Source: CAVSJO01 sp963728445 (GTDB lineage Bacteria; Gemmatimonadota; Gemmatimonadetes; Longimicrobiales; RSA9). From it: a DNA stretch of 64,000 nucleotides. Location: the NCBI GenBank assembly GCA_963728445.1, contig CAVSJO010000005.1:62001-126000 (forward strand), read 5' to 3'. Below the pieces are notes generated by a model. That model searched no databases and had not been told where the DNA came from. It saw nothing but the letters and a program-made list of their open reading frames with translations. Shown one piece after another: positions 6,845-15,471 of the stretch. The translations under genes were made by a program, and so were the position numbers. The first letter of the stretch is position 1. Each line of letters opens with the position of its first letter.

Positions 6845-8629
6845 GTGAGGATCGTCCGGGATGGCATCCCCGCATCGCCCGGGATCGTCGTCGGTCGTGC
6901 GCGCGTCCTCCGCTGGGAGGTCCCGCGCGTCGCCCGCGCGAACGTCGATCCGGACGAGGTGGACGCCGAGCTCGAGCGCCTGCGCTCGGCACGGGAAACC
7001 GCGAAGGAGCGCATCCGCGAGATCCAGCAGCAGACGGCGGAGCGGCTGGGCCCCGTCGAGGCGCAGATCTTCGAGCCCCAGATCCTCATGCTCGACGACT
7101 CCGAGCTCATCGGGCCGGCGGAGCGCTATATCCGGGACAACCAGTACTCCGCCGCCCGCGCCATCGAGCTGCGCGTCCTCGAGCTCCGCTCCGAGTGGCG
7201 GCGCAGCGGGCATCCCATGATCCTCGACCGGCTCACCGACCTGCTCGACGTCGAGGTCCGGCTCATGAACGAGCTCCTCGACCTCGACGGGCCCACGGCG
7301 CCGCCGACGGCGCGCAACGACGGCGCCCGCATCCTCGTCGCCCACGACCTGACGCCGAGCCTGACCGTGCAGCTCGACCCGGCCCGGACCCTCGGAATCG
7401 CGATGGACACGGGGACGCGGACGTCGCATTCCGCGATCCTGGCCCGGGCCCTCGGCATCCCCGCCGTGGTCGCCCTCGGCGACCTGTCGGACAGCGCCCA
7501 GGACGGCGACGAGCTGATCCTGGACGGCCGCACCGGCCGCGTCGTTCTCGAGCCGACGGCCCAGGAGCGGGACGTGTATGCGGAGCGCGACGTGCGCCTG
7601 CGGGAGTGGGAGCAGGAGCTCCTCCTCCTTGCCCACATGGACTCCGTCACGCCGGACGCGCAGCCGATCCAGCTGCGGGCGAACATCGACCTGCCGGGCG
7701 AGGCGGAGACGGCCCGCGACCACGGCGCCGCGGGGATCGGCCTCTTCCGCACCGAGTTCCTGGTCGTCGGACGCAGCGCCTTTCCCGTCGAGGACGACCA
7801 GTACGACGCCTACCGCCGCGTCCTCGAGGTCTTCCCGGACGACGCCGTCTACATCCGGACGTACGACCTGGGCGGCGACAAATTCCCGCGCTTCCTCCAG
7901 ATGCCGGCCGAGGAGAATCCCTTCCTGGGCTGGCGCGCGATCCGCGTGTGCCTGGACATGCCCGACCTGTTCCGCACGCAGCTCCGTGCCCTGCTCCGGG
8001 CCAGCGCCCACGGTGACCTGCGCATCATGCTTCCTCTCGTCAACGAGGTCGAGGAGGTCATGCGCACCCGTGAGCTGCTGGAGGAGGTCGAGCAGCAGCT
8101 CATCGAGGAGGGGCGGGAGTACAACCCCGGCTACAAGCTTGGGGTCATGATCGAGACGCCGGCGGCGGCCATGATCGCCGAGGAGCTTGCCCGGCACGCC
8201 GACTTCTTCTCCATCGGTACCAACGACCTGGTCCAGTACACGCTCGCCGTGGACCGGGGCAACGCCCGGCTGGCGTCCCGCTCGAACCCGTTCCACCCCG
8301 CCATCGTGAAGCTGCTCCGGCGCGTCACGGAGGTCGGCCGGCGAGCGGGGGTGGAGGTCAGCGTCTGCGGCGAGATGGCCGCCAACCCTCTGGGCGTCTT
8401 CCTGCTCCTGGGGCTGGGCGTGCCCGCGCTGAGCGTCGCGCCGTCGGCCCTGCCCGAGGTGAAGAAGGTGGTACGAAGCGTGCCTGCCTCCGCCGCACAC
8501 GAGGCGGCCACCCTGGCCCACGACGCCGCCACGGCCACGGAGGTGGTGGAGATCCTGACGCGGGCGGCTTCCGAGCGCCTCGACCTGTCGCTCTTCTCCG
8601 GCCGCTGGAACTTGTCCCCCCTCCAGTGA
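6845..8629 (+). CDS. ptsI: PTS enzyme I (phosphoenolpyruvate-protein phosphotransferase)
   Basis: General PTS enzyme of 594 residues that moves phosphate from phosphoenolpyruvate to HPr. Domains in order: N-terminal HPr-binding helical part (about 1-120), the phosphohistidine domain with His195 in GTRTSHSAILARALGIPAVV, and a C-terminal TIM barrel with GIGLFRTEFL, YDLGGDKFPRF, LGWRAIRVCL and the active-site cysteine in VEVSVCGEMAANP. GTG at 6845 is used as start because it abuts the HPr stop and the first residues (RIVRDGIPASPGIVVGRA) match the family. It ends the PTS block; metK follows after 48 bases. Confidence 0.97.
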   Translation: MRIVRDGIPASPGIVVGRARVLRWEVPRVARANVDPDEVDAELERLRSARETAKERIREIQQQTAERLGPVEAQIFEPQILMLDDSELIGPAERYIRDNQYSAARAIELRVLELRSEWRRSGHPMILDRLTDLLDVEVRLMNELLDLDGPTAPPTARNDGARILVAHDLTPSLTVQLDPARTLGIAMDTGTRTSHSAILARALGIPAVVALGDLSDSAQDGDELILDGRTGRVVLEPTAQERDVYAERDVRLREWEQELLLLAHMDSVTPDAQPIQLRANIDLPGEAETARDHGAAGIGLFRTEFLVVGRSAFPVEDDQYDAYRRVLEVFPDDAVYIRTYDLGGDKFPRFLQMPAEENPFLGWRAIRVCLDMPDLFRTQLRALLRASAHGDLRIMLPLVNEVEEVMRTRELLEEVEQQLIEEGREYNPGYKLGVMIETPAAAMIAEELARHADFFSIGTNDLVQYTLAVDRGNARLASRSNPFHPAIVKLLRRVTEVGRRAGVEVSVCGEMAANPLGVFLLLGLGVPALSVAPSALPEVKKVVRSVPASAAHEAATLAHDAATATEVVEILTRAASERLDLSLFSGRWNLSPLQ

Positions 8630-8677
8630 CGGGCTAACTTCGCCGGCCGGACGCCATTGGACGAAAAGGAGCACGGG

Positions 8678-9859
8678 TTGGACCGATACCTCTTCACCTC
8701 CGAGTCGGTCACGGAGGGGCACCCCGACAAGATCGCCGACCAGATCAGCGACGCCATCCTCGACGCCGTTCTCGAAGGCGACGCGGCCGGTCGGGTCGCC
8801 TGCGAGACCCTCGTCACCACGGGGCTCGCCATCGTCGCGGGGGAGATCACCACCTCCCGCTACGTGGACATCACAGGCGCCGTGCGCGGCACGCTCCGCT
8901 CCATCGGCTACACCGACGCGGACTACGGCATCGACGCAGACAGCTGCGGCGTCATGGTCGCCCTCGACCGGCAGTCGCCCGACATCGCCCAGGGCGTCGA
9001 TACCGGCGGGGCAGGGGACCAGGGCATGATGTTCGGCTACGCCGTCGACGAGACGCCCGAGCTCATGCCCGCCCCCATCGGGCTCGCCCACCGCCTGACC
9101 AAGCGTCTCGCGAAGATGCGCAAGGAGGGCACGCTGCCGTGGCTGCGCCCCGACGGCAAGGCGCAGGTGACCATGCTGTACCGGGATGGCCGTCCCGTTT
9201 CGGTCCACACGGTGGTGATCAGCACGCAGCATTCGCCCGACATCCCGATGTCCGAGTTGCGGGAGGGCGTCATCGAGGAGGTCGTCCGGCCCGTCATGCC
9301 GCCCGAGCTGTTCGACGACGGCCAGTGCGTCTTCCATGTGAACCCGACCGGCCGCTTCGTCGTCGGCGGTCCCCACGGGGACGCCGGGCTCACCGGCCGC
9401 AAGATCATCGTGGACACGTACGGCGGCGCCGCCCGCCACGGCGGCGGTGCCTTCAGCGGCAAGGACCCCTCGAAGGTGGACCGGTCCGCCGCGTACGCGG
9501 CCCGGTGGGCGGCGAAGAACGTCGTCGCCTCCGGCGCCGCACGGCGCTGCGAGATCCAGCTCGCCTACGCCATCGGCGTTGCGGACCCGGTCTCCGTCCA
9601 CGTCGACACGTTCGGGACGGGCGAGTGCCCGGACGAGCGCGTCGCGGAGGTGATCCGGGAGGTCTTCGACTTCACGCCCCGCGGCATCATCCGGGACCTG
9701 GACCTGCTGCGGCCGATCTATCGCCCGACGGCGGCGTACGGGCACTTCGGACGCAAGCCGTACGAGGAGAACGGGACGGGCGGGATCCGCCGCTTCTTCC
9801 CCTGGGAGCTTACCGATCGCGCCGACGACATCCGGAACGCACTCGGCCTTCAGACCTGA
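8678..9859 (+). CDS. metK: S-adenosylmethionine synthetase
   Basis: Makes S-adenosylmethionine from methionine and ATP. It has 393 residues, the normal size. Diagnostic segments are FTSESVTEGHPDKIADQISD at the N-terminus, GAGDQGMMFGYA, the central GPHGDAGLTGRKIIVDTYGG and KVDRSAAYAARW. TTG at 8678 is chosen as start because AAAAGGAG lies seven bases upstream and homology begins at LDRYLFTSES; an earlier in-frame TTG at 8657 has no comparable ribosome site. The next gene, ahcY, starts 11 bases later, pairing SAM synthesis with removal of SAH. No SAM or SAH riboswitch is recognisable in the short gaps. Confidence 0.97.
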   Translation: MDRYLFTSESVTEGHPDKIADQISDAILDAVLEGDAAGRVACETLVTTGLAIVAGEITTSRYVDITGAVRGTLRSIGYTDADYGIDADSCGVMVALDRQSPDIAQGVDTGGAGDQGMMFGYAVDETPELMPAPIGLAHRLTKRLAKMRKEGTLPWLRPDGKAQVTMLYRDGRPVSVHTVVISTQHSPDIPMSELREGVIEEVVRPVMPPELFDDGQCVFHVNPTGRFVVGGPHGDAGLTGRKIIVDTYGGAARHGGGAFSGKDPSKVDRSAAYAARWAAKNVVASGAARRCEIQLAYAIGVADPVSVHVDTFGTGECPDERVAEVIREVFDFTPRGIIRDLDLLRPIYRPTAAYGHFGRKPYEENGTGGIRRFFPWELTDRADDIRNALGLQT

Positions 9860-9870
9860 GAACGGAAACG

Positions 9871-11217
9871 ATGGCTACGACCGATTCAATGGCAGCACAC
9901 GACATCCGCGAAATCGAGCTGGCCGACCGCGGCCGCCAGCGCACCGAATGGGCCGAGCGGCAGATGCCCGTCCTGCGCCAGATCCGGGAACGATTCTCCC
10001 GGGAGCGGCCCCTCGAGGGCCAGCGCATCGCCGCGTGCCTGCACGTGACGACGGAGACCGCGAACCTGATGATCACGCTGAAGGCCGGCGGTGCGGACGT
10101 CGCCCTCTGCGCGTCGAATCCGCTCTCGACGCAGGACGACGTCGCCGCGCATCTGGTGCGCGACCACGGCATCCGCGTCTTTGCCGTGCGGGGCGAGGAC
10201 CACGACACGTACTACGACCACATCCGCGCGGCGCTGGCCCACCGGCCGGTCATCACGATGGATGACGGCGCCGACCTCGTCGGCTCCATCCACATGATCG
10301 CGCTGGGCCGCTACGACGACCTGGCGGGGCCCGTCCGCGAGTGGGCCGCGTCCCTCTCCGACGACGACCGCCGCGGCGTCTCCCGGGACGTCCTCGGCTC
10401 CACGGAGGAGACCACGACGGGCGTGATCCGTCTCAAGGCCATGGCCAACGACGGCGTGCTGCAGTTCCCGGTCATCGCCGTGAACGACTCCTACACGAAG
10501 CACCTGTTCGACAACCGCTACGGCACCGGCCAGAGCACCATCGACGGGATCATCCGCGCCACCAACCACCTGCTCGCCGGCTCCGTCGTTGTCGTGGCCG
10601 GCTACGGCTGGTGCGGACGGGGCTTCGCCATGCGCGCCCGGGGCATGGGCGCCAACGTGATCGTCACCGAGATCGACCCCGTCAAGGGCCTCGAGGCCGC
10701 CATGGACGGTTTCCGCGTCATGCCCATGGAGGAGGCTGCGGCCCAGGGTGACATCTTCGTCACCCTCACCGGCAACATCCATGTCATCCGGGAGGAGCAC
10801 TTCCGGGCCATGAAGGACGGCGCCATCGTGGCCAACTCCGGCCACTTCAACGTCGAGCTCGACCTCGAGACGCTTGCAGAGGTCGCCGACGAGCCGGCCA
10901 CCACCGTGCGGGACTTCGTCCAGGAGTATCGGCTGGACGGGAAGCGGGTCAACGTCCTGGGCGAGGGGCGGCTCATCAACCTGGCCGCGGCGGAAGGACA
11001 CCCCGCCTCGGTCATGGACATGAGCTTCGCCAACCAGTCCCTCGCCGCCGAGTACCTGGTCGAGCACGGGAGCGAAATGAAGCGTGAGGTGTACCGTGTG
11101 CCCGAGGAGATGGACCGCGAGATCGCACGGCTCAAGCTCGTGGCCATGGGAATCGGGTTCGACACGCTCACGGCGGAGCAGGAGCACTACCTGGCGTCGT
11201 GGGACATGGGGACCTGA
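9871..11217 (+). CDS. ahcY: S-adenosylhomocysteine hydrolase
   Basis: NAD-dependent enzyme that splits S-adenosylhomocysteine to adenosine and homocysteine, relieving inhibition of methyltransferases. It has 448 residues. Visible signatures: CLHVTTETANL near the substrate site, SNPLSTQDDVAA, DDGADL, GSTEETTTGV, NDSYTKHLFDNRYGTGQS with the catalytic lysine, and the NAD-binding GYGWCGRGFAMRARGMGANVIVTE. The ATG at 9871 follows a purine-rich stretch. The protein is close to the bacterial/archaeal type without the long insert. It lies directly behind metK, forming a methyl-cycle pair. Confidence 0.97.
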   Translation: MATTDSMAAHDIREIELADRGRQRTEWAERQMPVLRQIRERFSRERPLEGQRIAACLHVTTETANLMITLKAGGADVALCASNPLSTQDDVAAHLVRDHGIRVFAVRGEDHDTYYDHIRAALAHRPVITMDDGADLVGSIHMIALGRYDDLAGPVREWAASLSDDDRRGVSRDVLGSTEETTTGVIRLKAMANDGVLQFPVIAVNDSYTKHLFDNRYGTGQSTIDGIIRATNHLLAGSVVVVAGYGWCGRGFAMRARGMGANVIVTEIDPVKGLEAAMDGFRVMPMEEAAAQGDIFVTLTGNIHVIREEHFRAMKDGAIVANSGHFNVELDLETLAEVADEPATTVRDFVQEYRLDGKRVNVLGEGRLINLAAAEGHPASVMDMSFANQSLAAEYLVEHGSEMKREVYRVPEEMDREIARLKLVAMGIGFDTLTAEQEHYLASWDMGT

Positions 11218-11253
11218 AATCCCGTCGAAGTGAACGGCGCAGTGGAGGCCTCC

Positions 11254-11835
11254 ATGGTAGAAGTGAAGGTGCAGAGCCTGGGGCTCGACCGATCCTCCAA
11301 TACTCCCGTGGTGATCCTTCAGGAGACCACGGGAAGTCGGGTCCTGCCCATCTGGATCGGGCCCGGGGAGGCCAGCGCCATCGCCATGGAGCTGGCGGGC
11401 ATGAAGTTCGCCCGGCCGCTGACCCACGATCTGTTCTGCTCCGTCATCCGCGGCCTCGGCGGACACCTCGAGCGCGTCCTGATCACCAAGGTCGTGGACA
11501 ACACCTACTACGCCGAGCTGATCATCCAGCGCGGCGGCGAGCTGATCAGCGTCGACGCCCGCCCCTCCGACTCCATCGCCATCGCCCTGCGCCTCGAGGC
11601 CACGATCCTCACGGACGAGGAGCTTCTCGAGAACTCCAACCTCGAGATCTCCGACGTGAGCGAGTCCATGGAGGAGGCCGAGGAGCTCAGCTTCGGAACC
11701 CCCTTCGACCCCGGCGGCGCCCAGCCGGAAGCGGCCGAGGAGGAGGAAGAGGAAGAGGAGGGCCTCCGCGCCCGCGAGCTCAACGAGTACCTGCGCCGCC
11801 TCAATCCCGAGGATTTCGGCCGCTTCAACATGTGA
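11254..11835 (+). CDS. Bifunctional nuclease family protein (DUF151/BFN)
   Basis: Protein of 193 residues with the BFN/DUF151 domain in the first 130: MVEVKVQSLGLDRSSNTPVVIL, LPIWIGPGEASAIAMEL, THDLFCSVIRGLGG, YYAELIIQRGGELISVDARPSDSIAIALR. Members have been linked to DNase/RNase activity, but the exact role here is unknown. The C-terminal tail is unusual for its long acidic run (eight consecutive glutamates) before a short helix ending in EDFGRFNM. ATG at 11254 is preferred over an upstream GTG at 11230 because GGAGG lies just before it. The next gene begins five bases after the stop. Confidence 0.88.
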   Translation: MVEVKVQSLGLDRSSNTPVVILQETTGSRVLPIWIGPGEASAIAMELAGMKFARPLTHDLFCSVIRGLGGHLERVLITKVVDNTYYAELIIQRGGELISVDARPSDSIAIALRLEATILTDEELLENSNLEISDVSESMEEAEELSFGTPFDPGGAQPEAAEEEEEEEEGLRARELNEYLRRLNPEDFGRFNM

Positions 11836-11840
11836 GCGCC

Positions 11841-12539
11841 ATGCGTCGATCCCCATCCCGGAGCCTGCCCGTCCTCATCGCGGGCGGGCTCTTCGCATTC
11901 GCCGGCCTGGCGCCGGCCACGGGCCAGACCCTCACGGGCCGCGTGGTCGGCCCCGACGGCCGGCCCGTGCCGGACCTGCCCATCAGCCTGCATCACGTGA
12001 CCGACACGGGCGGGGCTCAGGTCGCTTCGGCCACGTCGGACTCCGCGGGGGCGTTCCGGTTCGAGAACGTCGCCGCGCCCACCGAGGGGCTGCTCTTCGC
12101 CATCGCCCGCTACGAGGGCGAGATGTACGTCGGTCCGCCCATCCGTGGCGCCATTCCGGATTCCGGCTATGTGCTGACCGTCGGGACGCCCGAGAACGCC
12201 GTGAGCGCGTTCGGGATCGGACAGGCGGGGGCGCCGGCCGGCGCCGCGGGTGCGGGTGGCGTGCCCGGGCGCGAGGGTCCGGACCCGGTGCTGTTCTGGA
12301 CCGCCGTCGTCGCCGTCCTCGCCCTCGGCGCGCTGGCGCTGCTGTACCGGCAGCGGACGGCAGGCCCGGAAATCCCTCCATGGCGCGTGCCCCTCATGGA
12401 GCTCGCGGCCGTGGAGGAGCGGCTGGCGGCGCTGCCGCCCGACAGCCCGGACGAGCGCGCGGATTTCCTCCGCCTGCGGGAGGCGTTGCGGGTGCGCGCG
12501 AAGCAGGCCCTGGCCACGGACAGTGATGCCGCTGATTAG
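11841..12539 (+). CDS. Exported Ig-like (carboxypeptidase-regulatory-like) protein with C-terminal membrane anchor
   Basis: Protein of 232 residues, function unknown. An N-terminal signal peptide (about 1-29, ending ATGQT) is followed by one beta-sandwich domain, LTGRVVGPDGRPVPDLPISLHHV through the SAGAFRFENV core, like carboxypeptidase regulatory domains. A glycine/alanine-rich linker leads to one transmembrane helix (FWTAVVAVLALGALALLY), then a cytoplasmic helical tail rich in Leu and Glu. The layout resembles a CcmH-like or peptide-sensing anchor but no motif settles it. A GTG at 11832 overlapping the previous stop is an alternative start. The 3' end overlaps recO by 14 bases. Confidence 0.75.
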   Translation: MRRSPSRSLPVLIAGGLFAFAGLAPATGQTLTGRVVGPDGRPVPDLPISLHHVTDTGGAQVASATSDSAGAFRFENVAAPTEGLLFAIARYEGEMYVGPPIRGAIPDSGYVLTVGTPENAVSAFGIGQAGAPAGAAGAGGVPGREGPDPVLFWTAVVAVLALGALALLYRQRTAGPEIPPWRVPLMELAAVEERLAALPPDSPDERADFLRLREALRVRAKQALATDSDAAD

Positions 12540-13305
12540 CGAGGACGTCCTCGTCCTCCAGGCGTTCCCGTACAGCGAGACGAGCAAGATCCTGCGCCTG
12601 CTCACCCGTGGCCACGGTGTGCTCTCGGTCATCGTGAAGGGCGCCCGCCGGCCGAAGAGCCGCTACGGGGGACTGCTGGAGCCGTTCACCGAGGGGACGG
12701 CGACGATCTACCTGAAGGAGTCCCGGGACCTGCAGACGCTCTCCGGCTTCGACCTCGTACGGAGCGGGCAGGCCCTCGGAAGCAACCTCGTCCGCTTCGG
12801 CGGCGCCTCCGTCATCGCGGAGCTCGTCCTCCTGGCCGGCAGCGCCGAGCCCGATCCCCTCCTGCACGCCCGCGTCCGGGACGCGCTCCGGGCCATCGCC
12901 GCGGCCCCGCCGCCTGCCCTCGAGGTCCTGCTGCTCTCCCGCATCTGGAGCCTCGTGGCCCACCTGGGCTTCGCGCCGGCCCTGGACCGGTGCCAGGCGT
13001 GCGACCGGGGTCTCGAGGAAGGCGACGTCGCCTACTTCGACTACGCCGCCGGTGGCGTACGCTGCGCGACGTGCGGCTCCGCCATGGGCGCCGGGCGATC
13101 CCTGCCGCCGGAGGCGCGCTCCGCCGTGGCGTCCCTGTGCGCCGGAGAGCTGCCGGCGCTGGAGCGGACGGCTGCCCACTGGGCCCTGCTGGACCGTTTC
13201 CTCGCCTACCACGTGCTCGAAGGCCGGACGCTGCGGTCCCTGGAATTCCTGGCCGGCGCGCTGTCCGACGAGGCGGGCGCCCAGCCGGCCGCCGCGGGCC
13301 CGTGA
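12526..13305 (+). CDS. recO: DNA repair protein RecO
   Basis: Recombination mediator that helps load RecA at gaps together with RecR. It has 259 residues. The N-terminal OB fold is seen in EDVLVLQAFPYSETSKILRLLTRGHGVLSVIVKGARRP, followed by helical segments. The zinc-binding site is clear as CQACDRG and CATCGSA (two Cys-x2-Cys pairs). The C-terminal AYHVLEGRTLRSLEFL matches the family end (usually ...RSLEFL). The ATG start lies inside the previous gene's last codons and the stop overlaps the selB GTG, so it is embedded in a coupled run. Confidence 0.93.
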   Translation: MPLISEDVLVLQAFPYSETSKILRLLTRGHGVLSVIVKGARRPKSRYGGLLEPFTEGTATIYLKESRDLQTLSGFDLVRSGQALGSNLVRFGGASVIAELVLLAGSAEPDPLLHARVRDALRAIAAAPPPALEVLLLSRIWSLVAHLGFAPALDRCQACDRGLEEGDVAYFDYAAGGVRCATCGSAMGAGRSLPPEARSAVASLCAGELPALERTAAHWALLDRFLAYHVLEGRTLRSLEFLAGALSDEAGAQPAAAGP

Positions 13306-14696
13306 CGCGCCACCTCGTCCTCGGCACGGCGGGCCACGTGGACCACGGCAAGACGGCCCTGGTGGCCGCCCTCACGGGCGTCGACACGGACCGGCTCGCC
13401 GAGGAGAAGCGGCGGGGAATCACCATCGACCTCGGCTTCGCCGAACTGCCCCTGGGCGACGACCTCACCCTCGGCATCGTCGACGTGCCGGGACACGAGG
13501 CGTTCGTGCGGAACATGCTCGCGGGGGCGACGGGCATCGACCTCGTCCTCCTCGTCGTCGCCGCCGACGAGGGCGTGATGCCGCAGACGACGGAGCACCT
13601 GGACATCGTCCGGCTCCTGGGCGTGCGCGGCGGCGTCGTCGCACTCACCAAGACGGACCTCGTGGAGCCGGCATGGCTGGAGCTGGTGCAGGAGGAGCTC
13701 ACCGAGCACCTGGCGGCGACGCCGTTCGCCGGCGCTCCCGTCGTCCCGGTCTCCAGCAGGGACGGCCGCGGACTGGACGAGCTCCGCGCCGCTCTGGCCG
13801 GGGCCGCCGCCGCCGTGCCCGACCGCCCCGCCGACGGCCGCTTCCGCATGCCCGTCGACCGCGTCTTCACGATCCGGGGGACCGGCACCGTCGTGACGGG
13901 CACGGTCTGGCACGGTGCCCTGAACGCCGATGCGTCCCCCCGCGTTCTCCCGTCCGGCCGCACGTCCCGCGTCCGGGGCCTGCAGGTGCACGGCCGGGAG
14001 GTCGACCGGATCCTCGCCGGGCAGCGGGCGGCCGTGGCCCTCGCGGGCCTCGACACCGACGAGGTCCAGCGCGGCGACGTCCTCGTCGATTCACCGGACT
14101 GGACCCCCTCCTCGATGCTCACCGTGCGCCTCTCGGTCGTGCCCGACAGCGCGTGGAGCATCGCCCAGCGCCAGCGCGTGCGCGTCCATCTCGGCACCGC
14201 CGAGGCGCTGGCGCGGGTCGCCCTGCTGGAGCCTGCCGCGGTCGAGGGCGGCTCCTCCGACGCCGACACCATCCTCGGGCCGGGACAGACCACGTGGGCA
14301 CAGCTCCGCCTCGAATCGCCCCTGGTCGCGCGGGCCGGCGACCGACTCGTGGTCCGCTCGTATTCGCCCGTCACCACCATCGGCGGCGCCGTCGTCGCCG
14401 AGCCCGTTCCCCGGAAGCGCAAGCGCCTGCGCGAGCCGGACCGCTCCGCGCTCGACGCCATCCTGGACGGCGACGCGGCCGCAGCAGCAGCCGCCGCCGG
14501 CCGGCTTGCCGGCCGGACCGGCATCCCCGCGGCGTCCCTCGACCTGCTGCTGCCGGGGTCCGGCAGGGAGAGCGCGGAGGGCGCGGAGGGCGGGGCGGCC
14601 GAGGAGGGCGGGGCGAGCCACTCCAGGCGAGCGTCCGCGCCGCGCCGAAACGGCCGCCGCCGCCGCTGCCGCGGCGAGGCTGGTGCGCGCCGGTGA
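13302..14696 (+). CDS. selB: Selenocysteine-specific elongation factor SelB, N-terminal part (frame breaks near 14.6 kb)
   Basis: GTPase that delivers Sec-tRNA to the ribosome. This frame encodes the EF-Tu-like part: G1 GHVDHGKT (residues 11-18), switch RGITIDLGFAEL, DVPGHEAFVRNMLAGATGIDLVLLVVAADEG, TKTD for guanine binding, then beta-barrel domains with FTIRGTGTVVTGTVW. It runs into a GC-rich stretch at 14570-14690 and stops at TGA 14694-14696, in the middle of the expected linker before the winged-helix domains. The remainder lies in the next frame. The start GTG overlaps the recO stop. No selenocysteine tRNA or selenoprotein gene is recognised in the window. Confidence 0.9.
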   Translation: MTRHLVLGTAGHVDHGKTALVAALTGVDTDRLAEEKRRGITIDLGFAELPLGDDLTLGIVDVPGHEAFVRNMLAGATGIDLVLLVVAADEGVMPQTTEHLDIVRLLGVRGGVVALTKTDLVEPAWLELVQEELTEHLAATPFAGAPVVPVSSRDGRGLDELRAALAGAAAAVPDRPADGRFRMPVDRVFTIRGTGTVVTGTVWHGALNADASPRVLPSGRTSRVRGLQVHGREVDRILAGQRAAVALAGLDTDEVQRGDVLVDSPDWTPSSMLTVRLSVVPDSAWSIAQRQRVRVHLGTAEALARVALLEPAAVEGGSSDADTILGPGQTTWAQLRLESPLVARAGDRLVVRSYSPVTTIGGAVVAEPVPRKRKRLREPDRSALDAILDGDAAAAAAAAGRLAGRTGIPAASLDLLLPGSGRESAEGAEGGAAEEGGASHSRRASAPRRNGRRRRCRGEAGARR

Positions 14697-15330
14697 CCGC
14701 TGGTTTCACCCGGACGTGGAGGCGTCCGTCCGGGACGCCATCCTGGCAGCCGTCCGGCGTCTCCATCGCGAGCACCCGCTCCGGCCGTCCCTGTCGCTGG
14801 AGCTGGCCCGGGCGGCAGCGCCCCCGCGCACGCCGCCCGTCCTTGCGGAGCACGCCGTGCAGGCGATGGTCACCGACGGCACCCTCGTGCTCCGGGATGA
14901 CGGCGTCGCCCTCGCAGGCGCGGAAGCGACCCCGTCGCCCGAACAGGAACGCGCCCTCGAGCGCTTCGTGGCGATCCTCCGGGACGGCGGGCTGGCGCCG
15001 CCGACCTGGCAGGACCTGCCTGCTGACCTGCGGGACCGCGCCGACGCCGACGACCTCGCCGGGCACCTCGTCCGGACGGGGCAGGCGGTGCGCGTCGCAC
15101 CCGACCTGTTCGTGGACGCCGCCGCCGCCCGCGAAGCGGTGGCCGCCGTGCGGGAACGGCTCGGCGGCCGCGCGGGCCTGTCCCCCGCGGACTTCCGCGC
15201 CGCCGTCGGCGACCTGACCCGCAAGTACCTCATGCCCCTCCTCGCGTGGCTGGACGCCACGGGCGTGACCGTCCGTCAGGGCGACGGTCGGAGCGTGCCG
15301 CTCCCGGAGGAGGCCTCGCACGGGACCTGA
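14617..15330 (+). CDS. selB: SelB C-terminal winged-helix part, in the +1 frame
   Basis: Continues SelB in another frame. The start given is the approximate switch point, not a start codon; the same frame is open well upstream. It contains an alanine-rich helix, then ARLVRAGDRWFHPDVEASVRDAILAAV, a middle winged-helix segment around ALERFVAILRDGGLAPP, and the last domain FRAAVGDLTRKYLMPLLAWLDATGVTVRQGD, the typical RNA-binding end of SelB. Together the two frames give about 676 codons, a normal SelB length, so one indel (sequencing error or real mutation) or a frameshift event explains the break. The stop is TGA 15328-15330. Confidence 0.82.
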   Translation, partial: ATPGERPRRAETAAAAAAAARLVRAGDRWFHPDVEASVRDAILAAVRRLHREHPLRPSLSLELARAAAPPRTPPVLAEHAVQAMVTDGTLVLRDDGVALAGAEATPSPEQERALERFVAILRDGGLAPPTWQDLPADLRDRADADDLAGHLVRTGQAVRVAPDLFVDAAAAREAVAAVRERLGGRAGLSPADFRAAVGDLTRKYLMPLLAWLDATGVTVRQGDGRSVPLPEEASHGT

Positions 15331-15359
15331 GAAATCACTTTAGGTGCGGGGCGCCATCC

Positions 15360-15389
15360 TTGACACTTGAAGGTGGGAACACCTAGGTT
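15360..15389 (+). promoter_or_regulatory. Candidate sigma-70 promoter for the small secreted protein gene
   Basis: TTGACA at 15360-15365 and a weaker TAGGTT at 15384-15389 are separated by 18 bases, in the 141-base gap after selB. This would give the following gene its own transcript with a leader of about 75 bases. Its -35 box is a perfect match, which is notable in such GC-rich DNA; the -10 box is only partial. Confidence 0.5.
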
Positions 15390-15471
15390 CGGACTGCAGT
15401 ACTACAACCACATCCCCGATGGAGGGCTATAGGAACTTCAGCTACTGCACGCAGCATGTGCGGAGGTGGCC

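Noticed and set aside
8630..8677. SAM riboswitch before metK, or SAH riboswitch before ahcY
   Set aside because: The gaps are 48 and 11 bases, too short, and no matching stems are visible.
6236..9745. Long open frame of 1169 codons on the minus strand across the PTS genes
   Set aside because: It is the mirror of ptsI and metK in GC-rich DNA; its translation is low-complexity and the + strand genes are certain.
13302..15330. Selenocysteine tRNA or SECIS-like element near selB
   Set aside because: No tRNA-like cloverleaf or in-frame TGA in a redox motif was found nearby.
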